Source of the DNA: RPQJ01 sp041910015 | GTDB taxonomy: Bacteria; Pseudomonadota; Gammaproteobacteria; Steroidobacterales; Steroidobacteraceae | Direction of reading: 5' to 3' | DNA length: 64,000 bases | NCBI GenBank assembly: GCA_041910015.1 | Contig: JAYRRR010000133.1 | Location: 4,718 to 68,717 of the forward strand | Shown here: positions 19,177 to 26,980 of the stretch, piece by piece | Numbering within the stretch: the stretch's first letter is position 1 | Layout: each line of letters begins with the position of its first letter | Made by a program: the position numbers and the translations under genes | The notes under the pieces: generated by a model | What the model was told of the DNA's origin: nothing | The model's input: only the letters and a program-made list of their open reading frames with translations | The model's database searches: none

Positions 19177-19758
19177 ATGGAACCGATCACAGTCATCCGC
19201 TCGCGGACGGTCGTCATGCCGTCCACCAACATCGACACCGACCAGATCATCCCCGCGCGCTTCCTCACGACCACGGTACGTGACGGCCTCGGCGTCTCGC
19301 TGTTCGCCGACTGGCGCTACGACGAGACCGGCCAGCCGCGCGCCGACTTCGTGCTCAACCAGCCACAGTCGCGGGGCTGCCAAATCCTGGTGGCCGGCCG
19401 CAACATCGGCTGCGGTTCCTCGCGCGAGCATGCGCCGTGGGCCCTGCTCGACTACGGCTTCCGCGCGGTGATCAGCACCGGGATCGCGGACATCTTCCGC
19501 AACAACAGCCTCAAGAACGGCCTGTTGCCGGTGGTGGTGGACGAAGCCACGCACGCCTGGCTGGTCGCCCATCCCGGCGTCGAGGTCGCAATCGACCTGC
19601 CCGCGGCGTCGCTGCGGCTGCCCGACGGCCGCGAGGCGCGCTTTCCGATCGACGCGTTCGCGCGCTATTGCCTCATGAACGGCATCGACGAGCTCGGCTA
19701 CCTGCTGAACCAGTTGCCGGCCATCGAGCGCCACGAGCAGTCAAGGGGCGTGCGGTGA
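19177..19758 (+). CDS. leuD: 3-isopropylmalate dehydratase small subunit
   Basis: LeuD is the swivelling domain that completes the active site of isopropylmalate isomerase. The 193-residue protein begins with MEPITVIRSRTVVMPSTNIDTDQIIPARFL, typical of the family, and contains GCGSSREHAPWAL, which binds the substrate. Its TGA overlaps the GTG start of leuB by four bases (GTGA), so the two are translationally coupled. Confidence 0.97.
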   Translation: MEPITVIRSRTVVMPSTNIDTDQIIPARFLTTTVRDGLGVSLFADWRYDETGQPRADFVLNQPQSRGCQILVAGRNIGCGSSREHAPWALLDYGFRAVISTGIADIFRNNSLKNGLLPVVVDEATHAWLVAHPGVEVAIDLPAASLRLPDGREARFPIDAFARYCLMNGIDELGYLLNQLPAIERHEQSRGVR

Positions 19759-20825
19759 GGGCGCGCATCGCAGTCCTGGGCGGCGATGGCATCGGTCCCG
19801 AGGTCACCGCCGAGGCAGTGCGCGTCCTCGACGCCATCGCACGGAAGTTCGGCCACGAGTTCCAGTACGCCGAGGCGCTGGTCGGCGGCGCGGCCATCGA
19901 TGCCTCCGGCTCCGCGCTGCCACCGCGCACGATCGATGCGTGCCGCGAAAGCGCCGCCGTGCTGCTCGGCGCCGTGGGCGGTCCGCAATGGTCGGATCCG
20001 TCGGCGCGCGTGCGCCCCGAGCAGGGGCTGCTGGAGCTGCGCCGGACGCTCGGCGTGTTCGCGAACCTGCGTCCCGTGAAGCCGCTGCCATCGATGCTCG
20101 ATGCCTCGCCACTCAAGCCCGAGGTGATCAGCGGCACCGATATCCTGGTCGTGCGCGAATTGACGGGAGGCATCTATTTCGGCCGCAAGAGTCGCACGGC
20201 GCACGAGGCCGAGGACGTCTGCACGTACACCGTCACCGAGATCGAACGCGTCACGCGGGTGGCGGCCCGGCTGGCCGTGGGTCGCCGCGGCAGGATCGCC
20301 TCCGTCGACAAGGCGAACGTGCTCGAGACTTCGCGACTGTGGCGTTCAGTGGTCGAGCGCGTCCTCGGCCAGGAGTTTCCGCAGATCGAATTCGAGCACG
20401 TGCTGGTCGATGCCGCGGCGATGCACCTGATCCGCCGCCCCGCCTCCTACGACGTCATCCTCACCGAGAACATGTTCGGCGACATCCTCACCGACGAGGC
20501 GTCGATGATCGCTGGATCGCTGGGTCTGCTGCCTTCGGCCTCGCTCGGCGACGGCCGCGTGGGTCTCTATGAACCGATCCACGGTTCGGCTCCCGACATC
20601 GCCGGTCGCGGCATCGCGAATCCGTACGGCACGATCCTCAGCGCCGCCCTGCTGCTTAGGTATTCACTGGGGCTCGAAGCCGAGGCACAGGCCGTCGAAG
20701 CGGCCGTGGCGGACGCGGTCGCCGCGGGCGTGCGCACCGCCGACATCGCGCAGCCCGGACGGCCGTCCGTCGGCAGCCGGGAGGCCGGCTCGGCCGTGGT
20801 TGATCGCATCTTGTCAAGTCATTGA
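19755..20825 (+). CDS. leuB: 3-isopropylmalate dehydrogenase
   Basis: LeuB oxidises and decarboxylates 3-isopropylmalate with NAD in the last leucine-specific step before transamination. The 356-residue protein starts with RARIAVLGGDGIGPEV and has LLELRRTLGVFANLRPV, the Lys/Asp active-site residues (DKANVLETSRLW, VLVDAAAMHL) and NMFGDILTDEAS. The GTG start overlaps the leuD stop. The frame is open far upstream but that part is leuD in another frame. It is the last gene of the operon; a separate small-RNA promoter follows about 110 bp downstream. Confidence 0.97.
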   Translation: MRARIAVLGGDGIGPEVTAEAVRVLDAIARKFGHEFQYAEALVGGAAIDASGSALPPRTIDACRESAAVLLGAVGGPQWSDPSARVRPEQGLLELRRTLGVFANLRPVKPLPSMLDASPLKPEVISGTDILVVRELTGGIYFGRKSRTAHEAEDVCTYTVTEIERVTRVAARLAVGRRGRIASVDKANVLETSRLWRSVVERVLGQEFPQIEFEHVLVDAAAMHLIRRPASYDVILTENMFGDILTDEASMIAGSLGLLPSASLGDGRVGLYEPIHGSAPDIAGRGIANPYGTILSAALLLRYSLGLEAEAQAVEAAVADAVAAGVRTADIAQPGRPSVGSREAGSAVVDRILSSH

Positions 20826-20937
20826 ATTTCAGTGACTTACGACTTTGTCCACAGAAACTGTCAAGCTACACTTGAGAACGCCCGCACTGGCGAAAAAACA
20901 ACCACGCCGGGGTGGACGAAGGGCGGTTTTTCGGCGC

Positions 20938-20943
20938 TATACT
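20938..20943 (+). promoter_or_regulatory. -10 box of the predicted small RNA
   Basis: TATACT lies about 7 bases before the first stable hairpin of the predicted RNA. The corresponding -35 region (GACGAA at 17-base spacing) is poor, so an activator or another sigma factor could be involved. Confidence 0.45.
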
Positions 20944-20949
20944 GCACCC

Positions 20950-21107
20950 TCGCAGCGGGCCGAGCGCCCGCTGCCCCCGGATCGAGATCGAATCGACGTG
21001 CTCGCAAGTGTGGTGAGGACTTGAGTCGGGTTAGTCTTTGTCTCAGGGAATGAGGCAGCTCGGGTCCCAACCCCCGAAGGCCGGCAGGAATGCCGGCCTT
21101 CTTTTTT
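20950..21107 (+). ncRNA. predicted independent small RNA, about 158 nt, no known family
   Basis: Evidence is structural. Just after the TATACT box comes a perfect 9-bp hairpin (GCAGCGGGC, loop CGAGC, GCCCGCTGC, 20952-20974). Further hairpins include CTCA/TGAG near 21042 and a TCGGG/CCCGA stem with a C-rich loop (TCCCAACC) before the terminator. The RNA ends in a strong intrinsic terminator with six T. No convincing coding frame fits inside. I compared it from memory with 6S RNA, 4.5S RNA and tmRNA and found no match. It could be a trans-acting regulatory RNA or a 3'-derived RNA of leuB; function unknown. Confidence 0.55.
21076..21107 (+). terminator. strong intrinsic terminator
   Basis: An 11-bp perfect stem (GAAGGCCGGCA, loop GGAA, TGCCGGCCTTC) is followed by TTTTTT. 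It ends the predicted small RNA and would also stop any readthrough from leuB. Confidence 0.9.
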
Positions 21108-21198
21108 GCACGGGTGTCACTCGATGGCGCGCGCGACATCGAGTGGTCCGGCGAATCGACACGGAACACGTAGCTCAGGACGTTGACGACGGGAAGGA

Positions 21199-21335
21199 TC
21201 AACTCCGATCGTCCAGGCGGTCGAGCAGAGCGGCGAAGTCGTTCAAATCAATCCCCGACCGCAGGCCGCCCATGGCGCGGCTCACGGGCAGCCGAACCGG
21301 TGAAGACCCTCGTCGAGACGGACCGTGGTTCTCAT
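21199..21335 (-). pseudogene. remnant of a VapB-type antitoxin gene
   Basis: Two pieces of an antitoxin of the VapB/ribbon-helix-helix kind lie in different frames. The N-terminal piece (21335-21282) reads MRTTVRLDEGLHR, the usual start of such DNA-binding antitoxins, then stops. The C-terminal piece (21273-21199) reads GGLRSGIDLNDFAALLDRLDD, which resembles the toxin-binding tail. About half of the normal length is missing between them, and no PIN-domain toxin follows. I read it as a deleted, frameshifted relic. Identification is from memory of the family and is moderately sure. Confidence 0.5.
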
Positions 21336-21419
21336 ATGCCCAGGCATCCCAAGCTGCATGTCAGCATGCCACACGGCCGTCCGGTCGGATTCCCCAGGGC
21401 ACATCAGGGCCACACCTCG

Positions 21420-21575
21420 ATGACAGCCGGGGATCGCGACGTCATCGGCCCCGGCTGCGGTCCAGCGGAAGCAGACGTGCCATTGATCGTTGATGCGGAT
21501 GCTGTACTGGCCTGTGCGCCGACCCTTCAACGCGTCGAGATGATTGCCCGGCGGCACCTCGAGGTCGTCAGGCTG
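21420..21575 (-). pseudogene. remnant of a HigB-type (RelE/ParE superfamily) toxin gene
   Basis: The reading frame gives DDLEVPPGNHLDALKG and then RTGQYSIRINDQWHVCFRW, a close match to the conserved second half of HigB mRNA-interferase toxins. The first half is absent: the fragment abuts the metB stop codon. The C-terminal end is also altered, and no HigA antitoxin follows; instead the VapB-like remnant lies 85 bp away. The piece is too short to fold as an active toxin. Confidence 0.65.
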
Positions 21576-22746
21576 TCGGGCCTCGCAGCGCCGCATCGAG
21601 ACCGGCGCGCAAATCGCGCAGCAGATCGTCGCCATCCTCGATGCCGACCGACAGCCGCACGAGCGTCTCGGAGATGCCGGCGCACGCGCGCGCCGCCTCG
21701 TCCATCGCCGCGTGCGTCATGCTCGCCGGATGCGCCACGAGGCTCTCGACGCCACCCAGCGATTCCGCGAGCGAGAACAGGTGCAGGTTGCCGAGCAGCG
21801 CCTTGACGTTGTCGAGCGTGCCCCCGAGCTCGAAACTGACCATCGCACCGAACCCCTGCTGCTGTCGCTTCGCGATCTCGTGGCCGGCATGCCCGGGCAG
21901 GCCGGGGAAATACACCTTGGCCACCGCCGGATGGCCAGCCAGCAGTTCGGCGACGCGCCCGGCATTCTCGCCATGGGCGCGCATGCGCGCGTGCAGCGTG
22001 CGCAGGCCGCGCAGCGTCAGGAACGCGTCGAACGGCGCGCCCGTCACGCCGATGCAGTTGCCCCACCACTTCACCTGCTCGTGCAGTTCTGGCGTCGCCG
22101 AAATCACGGCGCCGCCGACGACGTCGCTGTGGCCGTTGAGGTATTTGGTCGTCGAGTGGACGACCAGGTCGGCGCCGAACGCGAGCGGTTTCTGCCAGAC
22201 CGGTGACAGGAACGTGTTGTCGGCCGCCACGAGCGCGCCCGCGGCCCGGGCGCGCGCGGCCACGTCGGCAAGGTCGACGATGCGCAGCAGCGGATTGCTC
22301 GGCGTCTCGATCCAGACGAGCGCGGGCTTCGCCGCGAGCGCGGCCGCGAGCGCCGCCGCATCCTGGTAGTCGACGAACCGCACTTGCAGCGCGGCGCGCT
22401 GGCCGAGCGCATTGAACAGCCGGTACGTCCCGCCGTAGCAGGCGTGCGGCACGACAGCAACCTGTTCGGGCCGGAAGAGCTGCGTGACGAGCGACACGGC
22501 ACCCATGCCGGAAGCGGTGACGACGGCGCCCGCGCCACCCTCGAGGTCGGCCAGCGCCCGGCCGAGCGCGTCGCGCGTCGGGTTGCCGGAACGCGAGTAG
22601 TCGTACTCGCGCTTCTCGCCGTAGCCACCGAAGGCGAACGTCGACGTCAGGTGGATCGGCGGCACGACCGCGCCGTGCTGCGTGTCCGTTTCGAGGGCCG
22701 CCCGCACGGTGCGGGTCCGGAGGCTGTCGTCCTGTGCGTTGCTCAT
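21568..22746 (-). CDS. metB: cystathionine gamma-synthase (Cys/Met metabolism PLP enzyme)
   Basis: A 392-residue PLP-dependent enzyme of the Cys/Met metabolism family. The PLP Lys is in VVHSTTKYLNGHSDVVGG; other markers are YDYSRSGNPTRDALGRALADLE and WIETPSNPLLRIVD. It would join cysteine to the activated homoserine made by the MetX encoded 11 bp upstream, giving cystathionine; O-succinylhomoserine sulfhydrylase activity (MetZ) is a possible alternative. The first ATG after metX is used. Expression is probably controlled by the SAM riboswitch before metX. Its 3' end directly borders a toxin-gene relic. Confidence 0.92.
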   Translation of the reverse strand: MSNAQDDSLRTRTVRAALETDTQHGAVVPPIHLTSTFAFGGYGEKREYDYSRSGNPTRDALGRALADLEGGAGAVVTASGMGAVSLVTQLFRPEQVAVVPHACYGGTYRLFNALGQRAALQVRFVDYQDAAALAAALAAKPALVWIETPSNPLLRIVDLADVAARARAAGALVAADNTFLSPVWQKPLAFGADLVVHSTTKYLNGHSDVVGGAVISATPELHEQVKWWGNCIGVTGAPFDAFLTLRGLRTLHARMRAHGENAGRVAELLAGHPAVAKVYFPGLPGHAGHEIAKRQQQGFGAMVSFELGGTLDNVKALLGNLHLFSLAESLGGVESLVAHPASMTHAAMDEAARACAGISETLVRLSVGIEDGDDLLRDLRAGLDAALRGPTA

Positions 22747-22757
22747 GGGTCCGTCGA

Positions 22758-23897
22758 TCAGTCGAGGCTGCGGTGAAAGACGTCGCGCAGGACGTCGGCT
22801 TCCTTGAAAAAGGCGTCGTGGCCGTAGACCGAGCTGATCTCGACCAGTTGACAGGGGCTGCCGGCGCCGTCGCGCAGGGCGCGCATGTCCGCGACCGGCA
22901 CGAGCTGGTCCTCGAGCACGGCGATCAGGGTCATCGGCACGGCGATCCCGGCGGGCTCGACGCGGTGCAGGTCGATCGACTCCGACAGGCAGACGAACGC
23001 TTCCGGACGGTAGGTCTTCGAGTAGGCCTCGCCGCGCGAGACGATGTACGACTCGACCGGGAACACGAAGCGCCCGTCGCGACGCTCGGCCTCGCCGGGA
23101 AACCGGTCCTCGAACTCGCGCACGGAGCGGTAGGTGGTCATCGCCAGCGCGCGCGCGAGCGTGAGGCCCTGCTCGCCCTCGCCGTGCGCGATCGCGTAAC
23201 GGACGAAGTTGCGCTGCACGCTGCGCCAGGCCGTGGACATCGGGTGCGTGCGATGGGCTGCACTCATGACGATGCCGTGACGCAGCCGCGCAGCATGCGC
23301 CACGCCGAGCACGAGCGTGACCATGCCGCCGTAGGAGGCGCCGATGCAGCCGTGCAGCCTGTCGATGCCCAGGTGATCCATGACCGCCAGCAGGCAACGC
23401 GCCTGGTCGTGCGCGCTGACGCTCGGAAACACCTCGCCGTGTTGCGGACCGGTCGTGCGATGGCTGCCGCCGAGAAAGTCGATGCCAAGCACGCGGAAAC
23501 GATCGGTGTCGAGCGCACACCCCGGGCCGGCGATGCCGTCCCACCAGCCGGGTACGCCCTCGCGTACGCGGAACACATTGCGCCCAGCCGAGATGCCGCC
23601 GAGGACTGCGACGACGGGTGCGCGCTCCGCGCCCGCGAGACGCCAGGCGATCTCGACGTGCGGCAGTGCGCCGCCGAAGTGCAGCGGGAACGGCGCATCG
23701 AGCGCCAGCACGTCCTCGAAGCACGCGTAGCCCCTGGGCAGCGAAATCGGACGCGCGGCCGCCGCCGGATCGAGCGACGAGGGATCCGCCGCGCCGTCGT
23801 CGGCCGGGGCGGATGTCGCGGGATCGCCCGCGAGCGGCCGGCCGGTGCCGGGACCGGCCGACGGCGAAGATGATGTTGACGAACGCGGCGCAGACAC
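22758..23897 (-). CDS. metX: homoserine O-succinyltransferase, MetX type (alpha/beta hydrolase fold)
   Basis: The enzyme activates homoserine for methionine synthesis. It has an alpha/beta-hydrolase fold: nucleophile Ser in GASYGGMV, Asp in VLEDQLVPV and His in VYGHDAFF. VVAVLGGISAGRNV and WWDGIAGPG match the xanthomonad MetX group, which is reported to use succinyl-CoA rather than acetyl-CoA; I call succinyl by similarity. The frame is open to 24404, but the upstream part runs through the riboswitch. I place the start at the GTG at 23897 (GAGAGG about 13 bases upstream), giving a low-complexity Ser/Pro/Gly-rich N-terminus of about 50 residues. The start is uncertain. Confidence 0.88.
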   Translation of the reverse strand: MSAPRSSTSSSPSAGPGTGRPLAGDPATSAPADDGAADPSSLDPAAAARPISLPRGYACFEDVLALDAPFPLHFGGALPHVEIAWRLAGAERAPVVAVLGGISAGRNVFRVREGVPGWWDGIAGPGCALDTDRFRVLGIDFLGGSHRTTGPQHGEVFPSVSAHDQARCLLAVMDHLGIDRLHGCIGASYGGMVTLVLGVAHAARLRHGIVMSAAHRTHPMSTAWRSVQRNFVRYAIAHGEGEQGLTLARALAMTTYRSVREFEDRFPGEAERRDGRFVFPVESYIVSRGEAYSKTYRPEAFVCLSESIDLHRVEPAGIAVPMTLIAVLEDQLVPVADMRALRDGAGSPCQLVEISSVYGHDAFFKEADVLRDVFHRSLD

Positions 23898-24118
23898 GAT
23901 TCGGACCAGACCTCTCGACGACCGACCGTCGTTCGCACGAAGACATCGCCCTCGATGCGAACGCATGGGTTCCGGCGCGTACCACCGTGGGTCGTGCCGG
24001 CACGTCTTGCCCGTCGAGAGGGCTGCGCGGAGGCGGGTCGATGGCGCGGACACGCGCAGGAGAGACGGTTGCGGCGACTGACATCCCCGCCGGACGGCCG
24101 GGGCAGCCTCGCTGCAAC

Positions 24119-24239
24119 TCATCTTCCGGCGGACGGCCTTGCGGTCGATGTCCCCGTGGAGTTGGCACCATTTCGGACGGGTTGGGCCCGATGGTTGCCC
24201 CGGCATCAAAGGGCCATTCCCTCCGCCGGTCTCGATGAG
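24119..24239 (-). promoter_or_regulatory. SAM-I (S box) riboswitch upstream of metX-metB
   Basis: On the minus strand the element starts with CTCATCGAGACC and ends with AAGATGAG, whose ends pair as P1 (CTCATC/GATGAG). In order it has the S-box core: GGCGGAGGGAATGGCCC (kink-turn and P2), GATGCCGGGGCAACC (pseudoknot strand and J), a P3 stem CGGG/CCCG, ATGGTGCCAACTCC, and a P4 stem. It lies 222 bases before the chosen metX start. A GC-rich hairpin (CCCCGGCC/GGCGGGG, near 24085-24105) follows without a T-run, so the OFF mechanism is unclear. SAM binding would be expected to reduce metX-metB expression. Confidence 0.92.
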
Positions 24240-24405
24240 CGGGGCGCAGTGTATGGGCGCGCAGGCGTTCGCGCAAGGAAGCGGGCCGCAATCCGGAGTC
24301 GGAACCGGTGGCCGGCGCGCCGAGGCGGGCCGCACCGGTGGCACCCGGCGCGCCGCGCCTGGTCCGGTCCGCGTCCGCGCGACGGCTTGCCTGCGCCGCT
24401 CCAAT

Positions 24406-24431
24406 GTATTAGTGTGCTAATACGTTAATAC
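24406..24431 (+). promoter_or_regulatory. palindromic operator at the hisR-his promoter
   Basis: GTATTAG-TGTG-CTAATAC (24406-24423) is a perfect 7-bp inverted repeat; an extra half-site GTTAATAC follows at 24424-24431. It resembles the operators bound by TrpR-family repressors. A possible -35/-10 pair (TTGCCT at 24387 and TAGTGT at 24410, 17-base spacing) overlaps it. It lies 18-43 bases before the hisR start, as expected for repression of the whole his operon by HisR. Confidence 0.7.
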
Positions 24432-24448
24432 ATCGACGGCCCGGCATC

Positions 24449-24757
24449 GTGAAGAAGCACCCCGGAATTTCCCCCCGCCAGGAGGCAGCGGCGGAACGTG
24501 CCCTCTTCCAGGCCTTCCTGACGCTGCGTTCGGTCGAGGAATGCCGGGCGTTCTTCAAGGATCTCTGCACGCCCGCCGAGCTGCAGGCGCTCGCGGATCG
24601 CTGGTCCGTCGTCGGCCTGCTCCAGGAAGGCTGCTCCTACCGGGACATCGCGCGGCAGACGGGCGTGAGCGTGACGACCATCGGCCGCGTCGCGCGCTAC
24701 CTCGAGGCCGGCAACGGCGGTTACGTGCTGGCGGCGCGCCGCCTCGGAGAACGTTGA
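24449..24757 (+). CDS. hisR: TrpR/YerC-family transcriptional repressor of the his operon
   Basis: A 102-residue helix-turn-helix protein of the TrpR/YerC group. The N-terminal part is helical (AERALFQAFLTLRSVEECRAFFKDLC) and the DNA-binding turn is SYRDIARQTGVSVTTIGRVARYL, matching the TrpR family. It starts at a GTG and lies one base before hisG. Comparative genomics of Xanthomonadales describes a TrpR-family regulator (HisR) in this position; I use the symbol on that basis. The palindrome just upstream is its likely operator, so it would also repress itself. The ligand is probably histidine, by inference. Confidence 0.8.
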   Translation: MKKHPGISPRQEAAAERALFQAFLTLRSVEECRAFFKDLCTPAELQALADRWSVVGLLQEGCSYRDIARQTGVSVTTIGRVARYLEAGNGGYVLAARRLGER

Positions 24758-24758
24758 G

Positions 24759-25658
24759 ATGGACAGGCAGGAGCGGTTGCGCATCGCGGTGCAGAAGTCG
24801 GGCCGGCTGACCGAGGAATCGCTCGATCTGCTGCACCGCTGCGGGCTCAAGTTCAGCCGCGGCAAGGACCAGTTGATGGTCTACGGCGAGAACATGCCGC
24901 TCGACGTGCTCTTCGTCCGCGACGACGACATCCCCGATCTCGTGCAGGAGGACGTCTGCGACCTCGGGCTCGTCGGCCTCAATGTGCTCGAGGAGAAGCG
25001 GCTCGCAATGGCGGCCCGCGGCACGCCGCCACGGATCGAGCTGCTGCAGAAGCTCGACTACGGCCGTTGCCGGCTGGCGCTCGCCGTGCCGCAGGAGTTC
25101 GCGTACGACGGCCTGTCGAGCATCGCCGGCAAGCGCATCGCGACGACCTACCCGCACGTGCTCGCGCGCTTCCTGGCCGAGCACGAGAGCGAGGCCGACA
25201 TCGTGACGCTGTCGGGCGCGGTCGAGATCGCCCCACGCCTCGGTCGCGCCGACCTGATCTGCGACCTGGTGTCGACGGGGTCCACGCTCACGGCCAACCG
25301 GCTGCGCGAGGTGGCGGTGGTCATGGAGAGCCAGGTCGCGCTCGTGCGTACGCCGCTGGCACTGCCGGACATCAAGGCCGACTGGGTGCGACGTCTGCTC
25401 GTACGCATCGACGGCGTGCAGCAGGTCCGCGAAAGCAAGTACATCATGCTGCACGCGCCGCGCGGTGCACTGCCGCAGATCCGCAAGCTGCTGCCCGGCA
25501 GCGAGTCGCCGACGGTCATCCCGCTCGAGGGCTCCGCGGACAAGGTGGCCGTGCACGCCGTCTGCCGCGAAACCGTGTTCTGGGAAACGCTGGAGAGCCT
25601 GAAGGCCGCCGGGGCCAGCGCGGTGCTGGTCCTGCCGGTGGAGAAGATGCTCGCATGA
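24759..25658 (+). CDS. hisG: ATP phosphoribosyltransferase (long form)
   Basis: HisG condenses ATP with PRPP, the first step of histidine synthesis. The 299-residue length shows the long form, with catalytic domains (MDRQERLRIAVQKSGRLTEES; LGLVGLNVLEE; DLVSTGSTLTANRLREV as the PRPP loop) and a C-terminal ACT-like domain (about residues 220-299) for histidine feedback. It does not need HisZ, and none is present. Its TGA overlaps the hisD ATG (ATGA). Confidence 0.97.
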   Translation: MDRQERLRIAVQKSGRLTEESLDLLHRCGLKFSRGKDQLMVYGENMPLDVLFVRDDDIPDLVQEDVCDLGLVGLNVLEEKRLAMAARGTPPRIELLQKLDYGRCRLALAVPQEFAYDGLSSIAGKRIATTYPHVLARFLAEHESEADIVTLSGAVEIAPRLGRADLICDLVSTGSTLTANRLREVAVVMESQVALVRTPLALPDIKADWVRRLLVRIDGVQQVRESKYIMLHAPRGALPQIRKLLPGSESPTVIPLEGSADKVAVHAVCRETVFWETLESLKAAGASAVLVLPVEKMLA

Positions 25659-26980
25659 ACGGCACGCTCGAAATCCTCGACTGGCCCGCGCTCGACGAGA
25701 TGCGTCGCGCCGCCGTCCTGCGCCGTCCCGCGCAACGCGACGCAGCCGGTCTGCTCGATCGCGCCCGTCGCATCGTCGACGAGGTCCGCGCGCGGGGCGA
25801 CGCGGCGCTGCGCGAGTACACGGAAGAGCTCGACGGTGTGAAGCTCGAGTCGTTCGCGGTCGGCGAGGCCGAATTCGCGGCTGCCGAGGCCGCGCTCACC
25901 GGCGAGCAGCGCGCGGCGCTCGAGCGCGCCATCGCGACGGTCACGCGCTTTCACGAACTGCAATCGCTCGCGCCGTTGCGCCTGGAGACGGCCCCGGGCG
26001 TGGTCTGCGAGCGTGTGTCGGTGCCGCTGGACGCCGTGGGGCTGTACGTGCCCGCCGGCACGGCGCCACTGCCGTCGACGGCGCTGATGCTCGCGGTGCC
26101 GGCGCGCATCGCCGGCTGTCCCGTGCGCATCATGTGCACTCCGCCGCGCAAAGACGGCACGGCCGATCCGGCCGTGCTCGTGGCGGCGCGGCTCTGTGGC
26201 GTCGACCAGGTGTTCAAGCTGGGCGGGGCGCAGGCGGTGGCCGCCATGGCCTATGGCACTGCCACCGTGCCCAAGGTCGTCAAGATCTTCGGCCCGGGCA
26301 ATGCCTGGGTCACGGCGGCCAAGCAGATCGTCGCGCAGGACGCCGATGGCGCCTCGCTCGACATGCCGGCGGGGCCCTCCGAAGTGCTGATGATCGCCGA
26401 CGATGTCGCGCGTCCGGCGTTCGTGGCTGCCGACCTGCTCGCACAGGCCGAACACAGCGCCGACGCGCAGGTCGTGCTCGTGACGACCTCGCGCGCGCTC
26501 GCCGAAGCGTGCGTCGCCGAGGTGGCGCGCCAGTTGGCCGCCCTGCCCCGTCGCGCCATCGCCGGCCAGGCCATCGCGGAAAGCCGTGTCATCGTCGTGC
26601 CGGATCTGACCGAAGCCGTCGCCGTGAGCAACCGCTATGCGCCCGAGCACCTGATCCTGCAGGTCCGGGAACCGCGCCGGCTGCTCGCGCAGGTGCGCAA
26701 TGCCGGGTCGGTCTTTCTCGGCGCCTGGACGCCCGAGACCATGGGCGACTACTGCAGCGGCACGAATCACGTGCTGCCGACCTACGGGCACGCGCGTGCC
26801 TACAGCGGGCTCGGCGTGCTCGATTTCGTCAAGCGCGTCACGGTCCAGGAACTGACGGCCGACGGGCTGGCGGCGCTCGGCCCGACCGCACGGACGCTCG
26901 CGAGGCTCGAATCGCTGGACGCCCACGCGAACGCGGTGACTGTCCGTCTCGAGGCCATTGCGGCCGGAGCACGCGCATGA
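25655..26980 (+). CDS. hisD: histidinol dehydrogenase
   Basis: HisD performs the last two oxidations of histidine synthesis with NAD and zinc. The 441-residue protein shows VGLYVPAGTAPLPSTALML, LGGAQAVAAMAYGT, FGPGNAWVTAAKQIV, the zinc/catalytic region DMPAGPSEVLMIAD, and RYAPEHLIL. The ATG at 25655 overlaps the hisG stop; the frame is open upstream only as a hisG shadow. The hisC ATG overlaps its TGA in turn. Confidence 0.98.
   Translation: MNGTLEILDWPALDEMRRAAVLRRPAQRDAAGLLDRARRIVDEVRARGDAALREYTEELDGVKLESFAVGEAEFAAAEAALTGEQRAALERAIATVTRFHELQSLAPLRLETAPGVVCERVSVPLDAVGLYVPAGTAPLPSTALMLAVPARIAGCPVRIMCTPPRKDGTADPAVLVAARLCGVDQVFKLGGAQAVAAMAYGTATVPKVVKIFGPGNAWVTAAKQIVAQDADGASLDMPAGPSEVLMIADDVARPAFVAADLLAQAEHSADAQVVLVTTSRALAEACVAEVARQLAALPRRAIAGQAIAESRVIVVPDLTEAVAVSNRYAPEHLILQVREPRRLLAQVRNAGSVFLGAWTPETMGDYCSGTNHVLPTYGHARAYSGLGVLDFVKRVTVQELTADGLAALGPTARTLARLESLDAHANAVTVRLEAIAAGARA

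Noticed and set aside
20832..21053. 73-codon frame after leuB
   Set aside because: It spans the predicted small-RNA promoter and first hairpin, has no ribosome-binding site and resembles no protein.
20950..21107. 6S RNA, 4.5S RNA or tmRNA
   Set aside because: Lacks the 4.5S GGTCAGG/GGAAGCAGCC loop, the tmRNA tag frame and alanine acceptor end, and the long closing stem with central bubble of 6S RNA, as far as can be judged by eye.
21282..21635. Intact toxin gene of 117 codons
   Set aside because: The first 20 or so codons are the 3' end of metB in another frame, and the tail belongs to a different antitoxin family. Only the middle is toxin-like.
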